A stretch of DNA of 64,000 nucleotides from Micropterus salmoides. Its lineage: Eukaryota > Chordata > Actinopteri > Centrarchiformes > Centrarchidae. Positions 11,790 to 24,856 of this stretch are shown in pieces. Every line of letters starts with the position of its first letter. Within the stretch, counting starts at the first letter, position 1. The stretch spans positions 30,010,305-30,074,304 of the forward strand of contig NW_024041150.1 in NCBI RefSeq assembly GCF_014851395.1, read 5' to 3'. The position numbers and the translations under genes were made by a program. The notes beneath the pieces are model-generated. The model saw only the letters and a list, made by a program, of their open reading frames with translations. It did not search any database and was not told where the DNA came from.

Positions 11790-12416
11790 GAGAAATAACA
11801 AAAAGAGCTAGAAAATATGCGTACAAGCTCATCTGTGAAGCATGGTGGAGGTAATGTCATGGCTTGGGCGTGCATGGCTGCCTCTGGAACAGGCTCATTA
11901 ATATCTGTTGATGAAGTAACTGATGATGGTAGCAACAGAATGAATTCAGAAGTGGACAGAAACATTTTGTCTGCCAAGTCAATCACCTGACCTTAACCCA
12001 ACAGAGCTGCATTTCACCTCCTTAAGAGGAGACTGAAGGGAGAAAAACCCCGAAACAAACAAGAACTGAAAGAAGCTGCGGTAAAAGCCTGGAATAGCAT
12101 CAAATGAAGAATGCAACAGTTTGGTGATGTCGATGGGTCGCAGGCTTGAGGCAGTTATTGCAAGCAAGAGTTATGCCACCAAATATTAAATGTTATTTAC
12201 TTGAAGATTATTTGTTCCAATACTTTTGCTCACCTAAGAATGCTGTGGTCTAATACAAACGGTGATATGTCCTGAGTTGTTTAACACATCTAGATGTGAG
12301 TACCAGGAAATAAAAGCTGAAATTCTGATCTTTTGATCTTAAACCCAAATGTCTTCAGTGAACAACAAAAAAAAGGAATTTGCTTTACCGTTCCAATACT
12401 TTTGGAAGGGACTGTA
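11790..12416 (+). mobile_element. 5'-truncated second Tc1-like element
   Basis: A plus-strand remnant reads SVKHGGGNVMAWACMAASGT, then an internal deletion and the LKRRLKGEKPRNKQELKEA region of a Tc1 transposase, with stops. It ends in CCAATACTTTTGGAAGGGAC, a typical Tc1 right terminus. The left end is missing. Confidence 0.7.
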
Positions 12417-15400
12417 AGTACTAATGTTTTCGAGAAACTGAGTCAGGGCGAATTTCCGCCAGTATATTTGGAAAATCCCGGCTTAATCCACAACTTGGTT
12501 TTGTGAAACAGCTCTCTGGATCTGTACCTGTTTCAGATGTCTGTTTTGTTTGCTTGTTTGAATTATTTATGATTTTGGATTCTCTGGACTCAGCCACTCC
12601 TTGTAAGTGTGCTCGCTTTTACCTTTTGAACTGTACCTGACTATTTTTGTGACCTGCGTTTGGGTCCTCAAACCTCCAACCGCACACCCACCCTCTGACA
12701 GAGAGCTCTGTTCACTCTGAGGTGACGATAGGAACCTGAGTTCAGTCACAGCAGCTCAGAGTTTGGATTAACATGCATTATCATTATACAGTTTAACATT
12801 GTCTGTTTCATATGTGAATGTTATTGTGGTGTGTGACATTTGTTTACAGTACATTTGCATTTCACATACATGGCTTAAACTGATTTGTTTTTGTCTCATT
12901 TTTTTTTTAATTAACAGATTATATAAAATAATGATGTCATATGGATTAAATTACTCTCTTTTAGCACAAAGCACAAGACAGCTCAGGTGTATTCCCATTT
13001 AGTATTTATGCACTGCATTATTATTATTATTTTACAGTTATTTTTTAAACATTTTTGTTGAAAAGTTTAAAGGTAAGCTGTTCTGAAAAGCAGCAGCAGG
13101 TAACAGTTTGTTGAAGTATATTTGAGCTTTAATACCCAGCTGATAATGCAGCTTTAAAGTCAGCATCTTTTTCAGAGTTGGATGAGGATGGATGTGAACA
13201 ATTACTTTAGTAGGCCTATATGTAATGATCTGCTATCAAACTAAATATCCTTGTAATGTACACCTTTTCCTTAGCTTTTAAAATATATTGAAAGGTAGGT
13301 TAATATTTTTTTTACTAATTAATATTAAAAATAACTTTATGTATGAATAAACTTTTCTTTCCAGCAGTAAAATGTGTAAGTTCTCTTTACAGAGAAGCTT
13401 CTTCAGTGCAGTGTTTTTGTTTGTTCTATAATGTTATCTTTTGATTCACTAATTTTTTTAATTAAATCTTTTGTTAATTTTCATTGGACTTCTCTCCTTG
13501 ATCAAAATCAACAGATCAAACAGTATCAAATAAACAACAGTGGTATTAAGATTCAGGATTGATGTTGAGGAAAATTAACGAAAGTGAAAGAATTTGTCAT
13601 TCATTTCAATGTTTGTTCATGTCGAATATTTCTTTAAGAACATGACTTTATATATTTACGAAAAATAAATATTATATTCTTTTATGAAAAGATTGATATT
13701 CATTGTAAAGAAAAGCCTATATAACTTTAACTTAGCCTGTATGAAAAATGTTACATTCACAAACACAACGTTTCAATATAAATCATATGGGCTATGTTGT
13801 TAACCTGCGAATGGTGTTAGTGTAGTTAACATATGTTAACCGGCGAAGTCACACGGAACGCAAATTGAAAGAAAGGTCCCCCATCGTGCAGCAAAGGGTG
13901 TTACACACCTTCAACAAGCCAGCATTGGTGCTTACTCGGCATTTGAAGGTTTAACAACCCACTACTACTGCGCCCTCATTGGTTTAGGATGGCACTCAAT
14001 ATGGCGTACCCTCCGCATAAACGCTCAAACAGAGTGGAAGTATGTAGGGAGAGGGAGTAGCAAGCAGTTTCGGAAAGGCCCCCAAGCTTGTCAAAAGCCA
14101 CGAAGTAGACTTGATTTTGGTTACTATTCTTTTGGTAAAACATTTTTCCAGTAAAAACTGTTCATTGATATGTGGATTATTCACAGTAACTGAGACATTT
14201 GCTGAAAAGACACGTTGTTGTTGGATTCTGTTCATCTAATTCTGTTCATTTAATTTAAATTAATCTATATTGAATCAGGGTGAAGGCAGAAATCTCAGAG
14301 AGAGATGTGATAAAACCTGAACAAATACAAACAAACCTTGTGTCACGTTATCATGAAGATACTTTAAGTGTGATGCTGACATATACATATATCATGAGGT
14401 GGACAATACAAAGAGGCAACAGGGGAGTCCAGGCACAGATCACAAGAGGAATATTCATGTCCTTACATCAGTATAAAAGCAGGTTTTAAAATATGTTTGT
14501 CTCCACGTGCAGTGCAATATGTTCTGCCACTGAATGTCTTGAAGTTTTTTTTTCTTCCTTCCCTCCGTTTCAGATTAGGTTGAATGAAGATTTGGTCCTC
14601 CACTTCCTTCCTTCACTTTTAACCGTCACCACCAGAGATGGTTGTATATAAAACACCTGATGCTATAAACAATAACAGTATCCTCTAAGACAAAACCCAA
14701 AGAGTCACAGCTGCAACTAATGCAAAAGATGCTAGCTGGGAGAGGGGGCAGGGCTTTGGCTCTCTTCACATTCACTTCTGTTCATGAGACCATTTCTGTC
14801 TTCCTCAAGCACAGTCACTTCCTGTGGGTGAAGTTATGACCAAACTTAAAATCAGGATTTCACCTTAACATGAGGACATGTAAATCTTCTTTGTTGGGGG
14901 GATGGGATCCTTTTCTCTACAGTACTGCAGTTTAACTTTGCGATTTAAGCTGAAAATGAATACATTTTCAGATAAACTTTTACCAGTTGGGTGAGAAAGT
15001 GAGAATGACACCTGAGGTCATTTCATCTGAGCTCTCTTTATTTATTCTGGAAGGAATCATTTTTAATATATTTATATATATAAATGTCTCTTTGCTGTCT
15101 AACAAATCACCTGACCTCCCGACATTATTCATCAATATATCGAGCAATAATAATTTTTTCTGCCATGTCAGTTTACAAACTACATCTGCCAGAATATAAA
15201 CAAGTTAAGAACTGGTTATATTCCAGGCTTGTCCGCCACAAGTGATATTAAGTAATTCAATGTGAAAAAAGTCACAGGTTTGATCCTCACATCAGTCATG
15301 TATCACATTCGACTGACCAAGAGAGAGAAATTTGTGTTTGTGTTTTAAGAGGAAGAGATTTTACAGTGATCCAGAAGAACACATTTAGCTGCTAATGCTT

Positions 15401-16280
15401 CTACCAAACATAAGAAGTTTATGAGAAGCAAGCAAAGCCAACAGAAAATGTCTGCCACTGTTTGTTCATGGCTTCAAACAGGCTCTAACGATTCATTGTG
15501 AACTAGTTGTTGCTTTTAAACATCAAGGCCTTTAGACAGTTATTCTTGTATTTGAAATGCAGAGCTTTCTCTGGCCACAGTTAAATGCACTCCAACCTAC
15601 GGGTTTAAAGCATTATCCTGATAATCCTGGATTGAGGGTCTAAGGGTAGAGGATGTCATGTGCTGGACAGATTAAAGCCAAATGTGATACTGGCTGACAG
15701 GACAGGTGTCTCAAATACTTAATAGTCCAATCAACAGTGTTTAGGGACTATAGAGACCTTAAAAGTAAACATGTCCCCTCTCTAACGACCAGCAATGTTG
15801 GCATCCAGTGTTTTTCCTCTTTGTGATTTTTGCTGTTAGTTTGATTTTCATTTGCTGGTTCTTGGAATGTGGATATTTTGATGTAGGAGAAGTCTTTTGG
15901 CTATGCAAATCTCCTCGATGGATTTGGTTTGTTATATTTCTTTGTTCATGTTGATTGTGCTGCAAACTCAGTGATTTGAAAACCTTTCCTATACATTATG
16001 TAGTCATATGATGCCAGTTTTTATTCTGATGAAGGGAACATGTGCCAAAAAAGTTGATCCATAGAAATGATTTAAAAAAACATTGCCAGAGAGTTCTTAG
16101 TGTGGTTTTCTACACCCATCTTTGATATCTGCCAGTGAGCCAGCACCTTACTTAGTGTGGGTTTGACAATATGCTTCTAACACTAAATAAAATGTGTTTT
16201 GACCACATTTCATATCTCTGTGGAGAGTGTTAGAGACACATACAGGATGTTCAGTACATGCATACAAAGATCACATGACT
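12417..16280. other. Intergenic stretch with little recognisable content
   Basis: 12430-12530 resembles the end of a fish DNA element. The rest (AT-rich, with long T runs) contains no Ig exon, RNA gene or transposase that I can support. Short frames at 14280-14489 and 15759-15965 look like chance. Confidence 0.4.
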
Positions 16281-16285
16281 CACAC

Positions 16286-17040
16286 TGTGACGAAGTGGGT
16301 TTGCTCACCACTTGTCCCATACAGGCCATGACTTTCTAGTTTATACATATATGTTTATGTTTTTTGGTAATTTGCCATAGCTTGTGTAAAAGTGCACCAC
16401 TTACTATTCCAGGTTGTTTGTGTTTTTTATTATGTTATTGTTGTTTTCCTGTGTTAATACTTACAATTGTTTGTTCCTTTGTTCAGTTCCACCATGCAGG
16501 ATATTTTTTTTACGGAGGGGCCGGTGTAAGTATTTCCTGATTTATAGGAATAGGGTGGTCATGGATGACATCACCGGGCCAAACCAAGTAGAGGGTTTTC
16601 TTTCTTTGTAGGAATGTTTCTTTTGGTTGTTTTTTGATTATTATGAATAAATGTGTGAATAACCCTGACCTGTTTTTCTAGGCAGTGGGAGCAGAGTGAA
16701 CTGATAACGAAGTTCCAAATATTAAGAGATTTCTAGATATAGATGTTGTGGAGTATCAACCTGCATCAGAATGGGATGGGCTGAAGCAGTTGGGTGGGAA
16801 TTGACCACCCTATATAAACAGGGGAAAAAAAAAAAAAAGGAGGTGAGGGTGTGCTGCTGTGAACACGTGCCTTGTGTTAGTGTTGCTATAAGTTTGATGT
16901 GTTATTTTTCTTTTGTTATTTTGGATTGAATTATCCATGTACTGCCGACCATGGTCAATAAAATAATCACTTCTGCAAACATATGATGTTGGAGTCTGCC
17001 TACCAACCACCTTCCTAACCACTCTGGCCAGGCTACACCA
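16286..17040 (+). mobile_element. Solo LTR (retrotransposon) with 5-bp target duplication
   Basis: Starts TGTGACGAAG and ends CTACACCA (TG...CA), flanked on both sides by CACAC (16281-16285 and 17041-17045). It contains a TATA box (CCTATATAAACAGG near 16810) followed about 145 bp later by AATAAA at 16957-16962, the expected promoter and polyadenylation order. No internal retroelement sequence adjoins it, so it arose by recombination between two LTRs. It ends about 320 bp before the gene B start. Confidence 0.68.
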
Positions 17041-17231
17041 CACACACCACAAAACATTCACTATGTTTCTAACAGCAGTGGACATATAAAGTATTAAATA
17101 AACAACTAAACACAACATAAAGTCTTACAGGTTTATGTGTTTATGAGACGAAATTATTCAACAAAGTAGTCTTTGTCTTATATGACAAAAATATGCGGTG
17201 GCCAAACCCAGTCTAGTTGTGTGTTTTTAGT

Positions 17232-17244
17232 AAAGGGGAAGGAA
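17232..17244 (+). promoter_or_regulatory. Candidate PU.1/ETS purine box upstream of gene B
   Basis: AAAGGGGAAGGAA lies about 120 bp before the start codon. The same purine string occurs about 160 bp before gene C (38687-38699). PU.1-type sites drive many leukocyte genes, but the assignment here is by motif only. Confidence 0.4.
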
Positions 17245-17363
17245 ACACAGACTCTAAACTCAGAAGAAGAAGAGGTTTAGTGAAATGTGTCTTCTGTTCC
17301 TGGTTTTTCTTTAGACAGTTAGAAGGATTTCTCAGAAACAGAGTCACAGAGTCGGTGCCGGAT

Positions 17364-17530
17364 ATGAGTATGGGACACACTTTGCTCTGTTTGCTGGGGG
17401 TTTTCTGTGAGTATCACTGACTTCCTTTATTTCATCTATTAACTCTTGAATCTTCAGTTTGATGTGTTTCATGAGGTTTCAAACTCTATTGTAGTGCTGA
17501 ATATCCTCCTCTACTGTGGACATGCTCAAG
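17364..17530 (+). CDS. Gene B signal peptide, two exons
   Basis: 17364-17406 and 17495-17530 (36 bp) give MGHTLLCLLGVF followed by LLNILLYCGHAQ, a hydrophobic leader. The split leader with a mini-exon is typical of Fc-receptor-family genes. Gene C has the same two exons. Confidence 0.8.
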
Positions 17531-17659
17531 GTAATTAAACAAGTTTCTTTCTTGTCATGTATTCACTTGAGATGAATCCGCATCACTCTTGAACGCATCC
17601 TTTTTCTGTCTGTCAGTGTATTTCTCATTTCACTCCATGAATCTTGCGTTGGTTTCTAG

Positions 17660-17929
17660 ATTCTCTGCTAACCATTGAGCCAAACTGGTCCCCTTTATTT
17701 ACTGGAGAGTCTGTGACCTTCACATGTGACATGAGGGAAGGAAAAGACACTGACTGGTATTACAGAATGAACAAGGATGGTCGAGAATTTCTCCACTACA
17801 ACACAAATAAAAACTACACATTACAACCACTAGATACAGGCCACAGTGGTGAATACCAGTGCTTTGGAAGTCTCAAGGTCTCAACATATTTGCCAAAGGA
17901 AAGTAATAAAGTCTCTCTAACTGTATCAG
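17660..17929 (+). CDS. Gene B exon: first Ig domain (alpha-like)
   Basis: 270 bp, phase 1-1. DSLLTIEPNWSPLFTGESV opening, cysteines in TFTCDM and EYQCFG. This domain type is the expected ligand-distal D1. Gene C lacks it. Confidence 0.88.
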
Positions 17930-18550
17930 GTAAGTGATGAATGTTTTACTATGATGACCAAGTTACATAAAAGCACTGATTTATGAGTCATGTTGATAAT
18001 ATAAAGTATAAATGTCTTTGGATTTTAGTGTAAAAACTAGTTTAAGATTCAAAAAACTTAAAGTTTGTCCAGCTCCACTAATGCTGTTTATGCAGCTGTA
18101 GAACTGTTATCACATAATTATGACAACTAAAAGCAGAACAAGAAAGATGGGCTGGGTTCAGCTGTTCACATTAAAAGATTTGCATAATGATCATAAGGAT
18201 TTACCAACAAACCCATTTTTTTTCTTTGTGAAAAATGAACAAATTTTAGAAATTAGCCCTTTTAGTGTTTATAAGTGATGTATTAACAGTAATGTATTAT
18301 ACAGGGCTGTTGAGTGTGTAGCCTCTTTCATGGGAGGGGGGATTTTATTTATTCATAATTATTAAAGCTGTTATTGTTGATTCCAGTGAGAGTGACTTCA
18401 GCAGCTTTTCTTCTGTCTCCAACTTACTGTTAAATTCAAAATATGTGAGAAACATAAATCACTGATACATTGCAACATTTATTCATATTATTGATATGTT
18501 CATTTATTTGAGCTGACTTAGTAAAACAAAGAACCACATGTGTTACTAAG

Positions 18551-18825
18551 ACAAGAATGTGATCCTGGAAAATCCTGCATCCACTGAAGGAGAATCAGTG
18601 ACTCTGCGCTGTAGACATCGGACTCAGACAGAAGAGAAGAACGCTGTCTTCTATAAAAACGGATCACTTATTGAGAGGGACACAAACCATCAGTCATCAA
18701 TAATATCACCAAATACAGTTGAAATGACCATTCAGCTACTGTCAGACGGGAGCTCTTACATGTGTAAATTTGATGAGGACGAAGAATCAGAACCAATAAA
18801 ACTGATTGTTTTAACTGAAAGCTGA
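18551..18825 (+). CDS. Gene B exon: Ig domain epsilon ending in a stop codon
   Basis: Acceptor CTAAG, phase-1 start, VILENPASTEGESVTLRC, second cysteine in SYMCKF. The frame reaches TGA at 18823-18825, two bases before a good donor (GTAAGT at 18828). The distance to that donor is not a multiple of three. Either this exon is mutated, or it ends a short secreted form of two Ig domains. Confidence 0.65.
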
Positions 18826-19176
18826 ACGTAAGTAGTTTTCAAACTAAAGTCTCAACATTCAGGGACATTTTGCCAGAATGAGCTGCAGACATGTAGCATT
18901 CCCAGAGTGAAGCAGAGTGATGATCTTAGAGACACTGGACACAAAGAGAAGGCTGTGTCTAAATGGTCATTCATTTTTAAAGATGTGTTTGAACTTTAAC
19001 CATTGTTATGTTAATGTGGCCAACAGCTTCAGTCGTTAATAAGTGTGAAACATAAAAATAGCTTCTAATGATTTCAATCAACAATTAGTTGTTGCACCAC
19101 CAACAATGCTGGATTATATATTTCTCATTTTAATAATCTTTTTACATTAATCATGTCTTTGTTCTAAATCAAACAG

Positions 19177-19437
19177 CACAGAGACCAAAGGCCAAACTGA
19201 GAGCTGTCAGGAGAGACTTTCCAGCAGGGGGCAGTGTGACCCTGAGCTGCTCTGTGAACCCGTCATCTGGTTGGAAATACTTCTGGTACAGAGGAGAGAA
19301 AACCTCTGAACCCCTGAACACACAAGATGCTGTCTTCATCTCAGATGGACAAATCAGTGTCTCACAGGGACGACTCTACTGGTGCAGAGGAGGAAGAGGA
19401 GACCCAGTTTACTACACAGAGGACAGTGATGCAATCG
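19177..19437 (+). CDS. Gene B exon: Ig domain zeta
   Basis: 261 bp, phase 1-1. LRAVRRDFPAGGSVTLSC, GWKYFWYRG, second cysteine in YWCRGG followed by RGDPVYYTE. It is a diverged relative of type beta (same GDPVYYT end) and is found only here. Confidence 0.85.
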
Positions 19438-19579
19438 GTATTGACAAAACTGACAATTTAGAATTACAGAATAAAATACAAAATGCAGGAAAACAATGTA
19501 CATACATGATTAATAATTACGAATAAGGTTAAAAACATTTAAGCTTTTGTTATTTTATTATTTATTGTTTTTTGAACAG

Positions 19580-19855
19580 TCACAAACAGGGCTGTAGTGA
19601 CTCTGCAACCCAACTGGCCTGAGATATACTCAGGAGAGACGATCACTCTGAGATGTGAGATCAAGGATGGAGGAGACACTGAGTGGGAGTATGAGTGGAA
19701 AACTACGAGCTCATACAAACCTCAAAAACAGAATCAATACATCATCAGATCTGCTTCATCATCACACATTGGAGAGTACAGGTGTCTGGGCAGAATGAAA
19801 AGTGGAAAGTTTTCAACAGACTGGAGTGATGCTTTCACATTGACACTATCTTACA
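19580..19855 (+). CDS. Gene B exon: Ig domain type alpha
   Basis: 276 bp, phase 1-1, VTLQPNWPEIYSGE, cysteines in TLRCEI and EYRCLG. Close copy of gene A 48-326. Confidence 0.88.
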
Positions 19856-20042
19856 GTAAGTCATGTCATCAGTTTGCTGAATCTAAAAGATATTAAAATT
19901 GCTATTTTGGTTACTATATATTAAGCACCTTGATATTTGTATTGTATATTTGAAGAAAGATGGAGAAAATATGTAGGATGCAAGCAGTGCATGTAATTCA
20001 CCACCATAACATGTTTTTATTCTTAAAATCCCCCTCCAACAG

Positions 20043-20342
20043 AGCCCCAGCCTGTCCTCACTGTGTCTCCATCCTGGCTGAGTCCTGGAGCCTCAGTAAC
20101 TCTGAGCTGCAGAGTTAAAGATCCATCTGCAGGATGGAGGTTCTTCTGGTTTAAGGCTGTTCCCAAACTATCAGCCAACTCCTACGACCAAGAGCTGCTA
20201 CCTGGCAGCAGCAACGGGACTGAACAGGATTCCTACATCGTTCATGGACAGACACACACAGCAGGATATAAGTGCAGAGCTGGAAGAGGAGATCCAGTGT
20301 ATTACACTTCTTACAGTATAGCAAAGTTTGTCTGGTCTGGAG
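20043..20342 (+). CDS. Gene B exon: Ig domain type beta
   Basis: 300 bp, phase 1-1, nearly identical to gene A 420-719. Both are followed by GTCAGTTTG donors. Confidence 0.9.
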
Positions 20343-22286
20343 GTCAGTTTGATTAGACCTTTCCATGTTCACACAATAGAAGAAATGTATTTACTGTTGT
20401 GACCTTTTTTTTTTAACTCAGGTCAAATGTTCAGTTTTCCAAACTCTTCTCTAAAACAGTTGTTTGATTCTTCTTCTGGACTGGACTCAATTTTAACATG
20501 AGAAAATCTCCTCACACCCTTTCATCCTACACACAATTTCTCAAATAGTGGAATCAGCAGCTACCTGTGTCCTTTGACTTTGGAAACATATAACCTCACT
20601 GTGTAAGGCCACTACTGTACATTGCGTGTTTAACTAGATACCATAAATGCTTTTTGAAAGAGTTTTATTTCAGCGAAAATCAGCTAAAGACACATTTAAC
20701 TAACCACTAATGCCCAAATCTGGATATAAATAACAAATTCATTCAGTAAGTGTATGTACTTTAGTAGCATATAAGGTTGAGGCACTGGTACTTTCTTTTT
20801 TGTTTGTCTTCTTTCCTCCGTCCACTTCTTCCTTAATTTTCCATTTACCTGGCCTTCTTTCTTAATTTCTTTTAAATTAAAGTCTGTGTTTCTTGTTTTT
20901 TTTCTCTCTTTCCCCTAAACATGTAAATGCAGAACCTTTAGTTGTAATTAGTTTTTTTATCTATTCTGGTATTGCTGATGTAGTGCTTTCTCAGTATCAT
21001 CTAGCATGAGTTACAGCACCTTGGGTTCTTTTCAGTAATCTGCACCCTATAGCGTCAGTTGCAACTTTTAACCACTAACTACTTTAGGAACACTCTGACA
21101 GAACTATTTTTACAAAAGATGGTGCAGATGTGTAGTTTTTAACTCTTTTTAAACTGAAAATCCTCTGCTTCAAATGTGTATATTTATAACAATGACAAAG
21201 AGGTAAATCTTATGACAAGGCAGTATTTATTTACTTTTTTTTAAAATTAAAAATAATAAAATTTTATTAAATAAAGTGACCTTTAGGGTTTAGAGAGATG
21301 TCCCCTCAATTACCTTAACCAATAAAAGTATACAACCGTCCACTTGTTCCCCAGATATTGTAAAACTGATCAAGGTCAGTCTGTACCTTTATAACTCTTG
21401 ATGGAAACTTAAAAGTTCTCTGCACTAACCGCTGCAAATATCTGAGTGTACCTTAGCAAACAATATTGTTCACATTTCAACTGCTAATGAACATTCAGCA
21501 GCAAATACCTCAGATAACTTCATATAAAACAATAATCATATATATCGATAACCACAGCACTCTACTCAGTTACTCTAATGGGCCCAAAAAAATAAAACCC
21601 GGAATTAAAATAAACAACCCCCGTTGCAGGCCTGATTGCAGCTTGAGCGCGCTGAATGACAGTTTACAGTAGAGCGGATGGTCCCTTCGCTCCCTGAGCA
21701 GGGTACCAGTGAGTTCTGTCCGGGCCTCAAAGTCCACATACACACACACGGCAAGCGAGCCGTGAGATACTATGCTAATTATCCTACCGGCCAAGGTCAG
21801 CTCAGAGATACACAGTAATGTCCACAGCAGACTCTTAGCCAAAAACACACTTATCTTAAATGAGTCAGGCTAACACTGTAGACACATAGACTGTATATAA
21901 AGGTCTCTACCCTCTAATATTCGTCTTGGTTCGTAGCTATTGGCCACTCAAAATACAGTCGCACGTCTCCCTTGTTTTCCTGCTCCTCCAGTTCCTCTGA
22001 CTACTAGTCCCGCCCCCTAACCAATCATACCTTTTACAAACTAGATGTCTCTGTCAGTGGACTAATCAGAGGCACATAAATAAAACCCATAGCTTTATTT
22101 CCAATGTGGTGTTTTTAATCTCATTTAAACCTCTATATGTGTGATATTGTGTTTCTATTCACCAAACAATCAAAAAGATTAAAAACAAATCAGACAAGAT
22201 TGATTAAAATTATGGTATTTTCTATTTTCTCATTTATCACTTCATATGCCTAGTTTGTGCCCTCATTACATGTTTTTGTTTTTCAG
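20343..22286 (+). other. Gene B intron with no recognised element
   Basis: AT-rich, with a CT-rich patch at 20800-20910 and a more GC-rich patch at 21640-22020. I find no exon or named repeat. Small frames on both strands look random. Confidence 0.4.
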
Positions 22287-22553
22287 ATTTTCATCCAGCA
22301 GCGTCTCTCGCAGTGAGTCCTGACAGAGTGCAGCACTTCACCGAAGAGTCCGTGTCACTGAGCTGTGAAGGAAACTCTACTAAGTGGAGAGTGAGGAGGT
22401 TTTCTAAATCTGGCCACCTGCCACACTGTTCTTCCTGGGGGACAATGACTGGATCCACATGCAACACCAATAAATCACAGTACATTGATGGAGTGTTCTG
22501 GTGTGAGTCTGAAACAGGACAGTTCAGCAATGCAGTCAACATCACTGGGCAGA
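22287..22553 (+). CDS. Gene B exon: Ig domain type gamma
   Basis: 267 bp, phase 1-1. SPDRVQHFTEESVSLSC, extra cysteines HCSSW and STCNT, second canonical cysteine in FWCESE. Closest to the gene E gamma exon. Confidence 0.9.
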
Positions 22554-22849
22554 GTGAGTTTTTATAGCATTTTATTGAACATGAATGATTTTAATACTCC
22601 ATTAAATCAATCAGAAATTTGAGTTGCCAAACTGATTTATTTAACATCCTGTAAATAAAACTATATCCAGTCTATGTTTTGACTATTATCAGTAGTATTG
22701 AATGTAGTGTATTCTTTTTAAAGGAATGGTGGCATTACTCATTTCTGTTGCCTGTTAGATTTTTTAATTTCAAAAAGAGTTAAACATTGACATTTCTTGA
22801 CCTTCTGATTGTTGATCTTTGTTGTTGTATTTTTATGTTGTCAGTTTAT

Positions 22850-23063
22850 ATATTTATATGTACACAATATTCTCTTCCGTTACGTTACTTCTGCATGGCA
22901 CAGACCCAGAATAATGCAACGTTCTTCTATTCCATATTTATATATTTCCACATTTATTTATGTTGACTGTATGTTTGTCTACGTGTAGCACCTTATCACC
23001 ACAGCAAATTCCTCGTATGTAAAACACTACTTGGCAATAAAGCTTCTTCTGATTCTGTTTCTG
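22850..23063 (+). mobile_element. LINE (L2/CR1-like) 3' end
   Basis: Ends with AAATTCCTCGTATG...ACTTGGCAATAAAGC...TTCTGATTCTG, the characteristic tail of fish L2/CR1 LINEs. No coding part remains. Confidence 0.65.
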
Positions 23064-23636
23064 AGAATATTTCTTAAGAGGCTTTGTTGATGTAACAGGG
23101 AAAGGTATATCAGGTATAGCTTAGAATAATTTAGCTGACCCCATAAGTGTTTTCTGACATTCTAGCTTTAGGTATTTCTCACATGTACTTGTCCTTGTCA
23201 GGGAGACAACAATAGACTGATTAGTTAGAGACAGTAGCTCAGGCATCAGGCTAGCAGATATCAGTGTTCTCTGGGAAGGTTGAATCCTGCAAGAATGTTT
23301 ACAAGAACTTACTGGCTCCACAGATTAGAGTTTAACTCATGGATAGTGAGAGATTCCAATATGACGCAGCATTGGAGTCTAAACATCAGATAGATAGTTC
23401 TGGGTGTAAGGTGACCTAATAGAGAAACCTACAGGCACTAGGGGGAAGACAGAAACATAAAAGGGACCACAAGATGTTATCCTTCAGATTTGGTGTTGGC
23501 ATTTGACGTGTTCACATGTTGTATGCTGGCACTGTATCTCCTCGGTTGGGCTCAATAAACCAAGCAATGTTAAGTCTTCATCAGTCTCCGAAACTTCTTC
23601 ACACCTGAACCTGGCTCACAATATTTCTCAACAAAA
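23060..23636 (+). mobile_element. Possible LTR in a gene B intron
   Basis: Short inverted ends (TGAGAATATT... and ...ATATTTCTCA), a TATA-like CATAAAAGGG near 23456 and AATAAA at 23554-23559 in LTR order. I could not find a convincing target duplication, so borders are approximate. Confidence 0.4.
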
Positions 23637-23814
23637 AGAATATTTACATTAAGACGTGTTAAGTTTCAAACACACAAGCCAAATGTCAGGTATTTGTTCA
23701 GCGACTGTACGCATCTATAACATTTGTTTAAAAATATTTAATTCATTTTTATCTTTGTACATCAACTTGTTCAACCTTCACCAGCTGATCACATATTCCT
23801 TGATCTTTTTACAG

Positions 23815-24074
23815 GCAGTGATTTGATCCTGGTGAGCCCTGTCCATCCTGTGGCTGAGGGAGAGTCTGTTACTCTGAGCTGCAAGTTAAAGACAGAAAAT
23901 GTTCTTTCTAATGTAGATTTCTATAAAAATGGAAAACTCATCCAAAATAAAACCAGAAAGAGCTGACTCTCCCTGCAGTGTCAAAGTCAGATGAAGGCTT
24001 TTATAAATGTGAAGGAAGAGAGTCACAAGGTCAGCTGAGTCGATCATCACCAGAGAGTTGGATGTCAGTAAAAT
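23815..24074 (+). pseudogene. Gene B exon: Ig domain delta with one-base deletion
   Basis: Matches gene A 5704-5964 and gene E 59847-59587 but is 260 bp. One base is missing near 23958 (ACCAGAAA-GAGCTG), producing an immediate TGA. Splice sites are intact. Confidence 0.82.
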
Positions 24075-24614
24075 GTGAGTGTGATTAAACAGCATTTTCT
24101 TGTAAGTTGTATCACAGGTAAGTGTAAAAAAGTAAAGTAAAAGTAAGTTGGCCTTGTTTCAGCAGACTTAACCTATTAGTTTGTGTAAGAGATGTTTTCT
24201 ACATTGGTTATTCAATAATGAAACATAAAAATACAAAAGTAAATATGTGATTAGCAGTGAAAGGTGTGTTAGTTTATATTACAAAGTAGTATTTATTTTG
24301 AGCTGAAGAAACGTTTCATCAAGCAACAGGAGGATGATTTATTGTGATACTGTGATATCTAGACATAAATGATACATGATCAGGGGTTTATTTAAGTGTA
24401 TTTGATCTTATACATTTATTTACTGTGTAAGTGTATTTGCATTTGTGTGTATGTGATATATTTTGTTTGTTATATATATTTTTCTATTGTTCTTCTCTGG
24501 CCAGGGTGAAAGTCACCATTTGTGAGGCTTGATGAGACCATAACTCTGTTTTTGTAAATGTATTTAAGAAAAGTGTCATATAATTAATATTAATATAGAT
24601 TATTATCATGGCAG

Positions 24615-24722
24615 CGCCTGAAAGCTCTCCATTTCCTGTGTTGTTGATTGTTGGGCTGGTTTGTGGAGTTTTACTGATTATTCTCCTGCTGCTGTTTCTG
24701 CATCGCTGCAGAAAGTCAAAAG
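24615..24722 (+). CDS. Gene B exon: transmembrane segment
   Basis: 108 bp, phase 1-1. ESSPFPVLLIVGLVCGVLL then a leucine-rich core and HRCRKSK anchor. More like gene C than gene A in its second half. Confidence 0.88.
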
Positions 24723-24856
24723 GTCAGTTCTTCTCCTTCTGATATTAGATTGATTTCACACTGATTAGTCAAACTCACAGATGTAGTCTGATGTCATTAC
24801 CTGCACTGTAATAAAACCATGTAACAGCAAATGTCTTTTTTTTTTTTTTTTTACAG

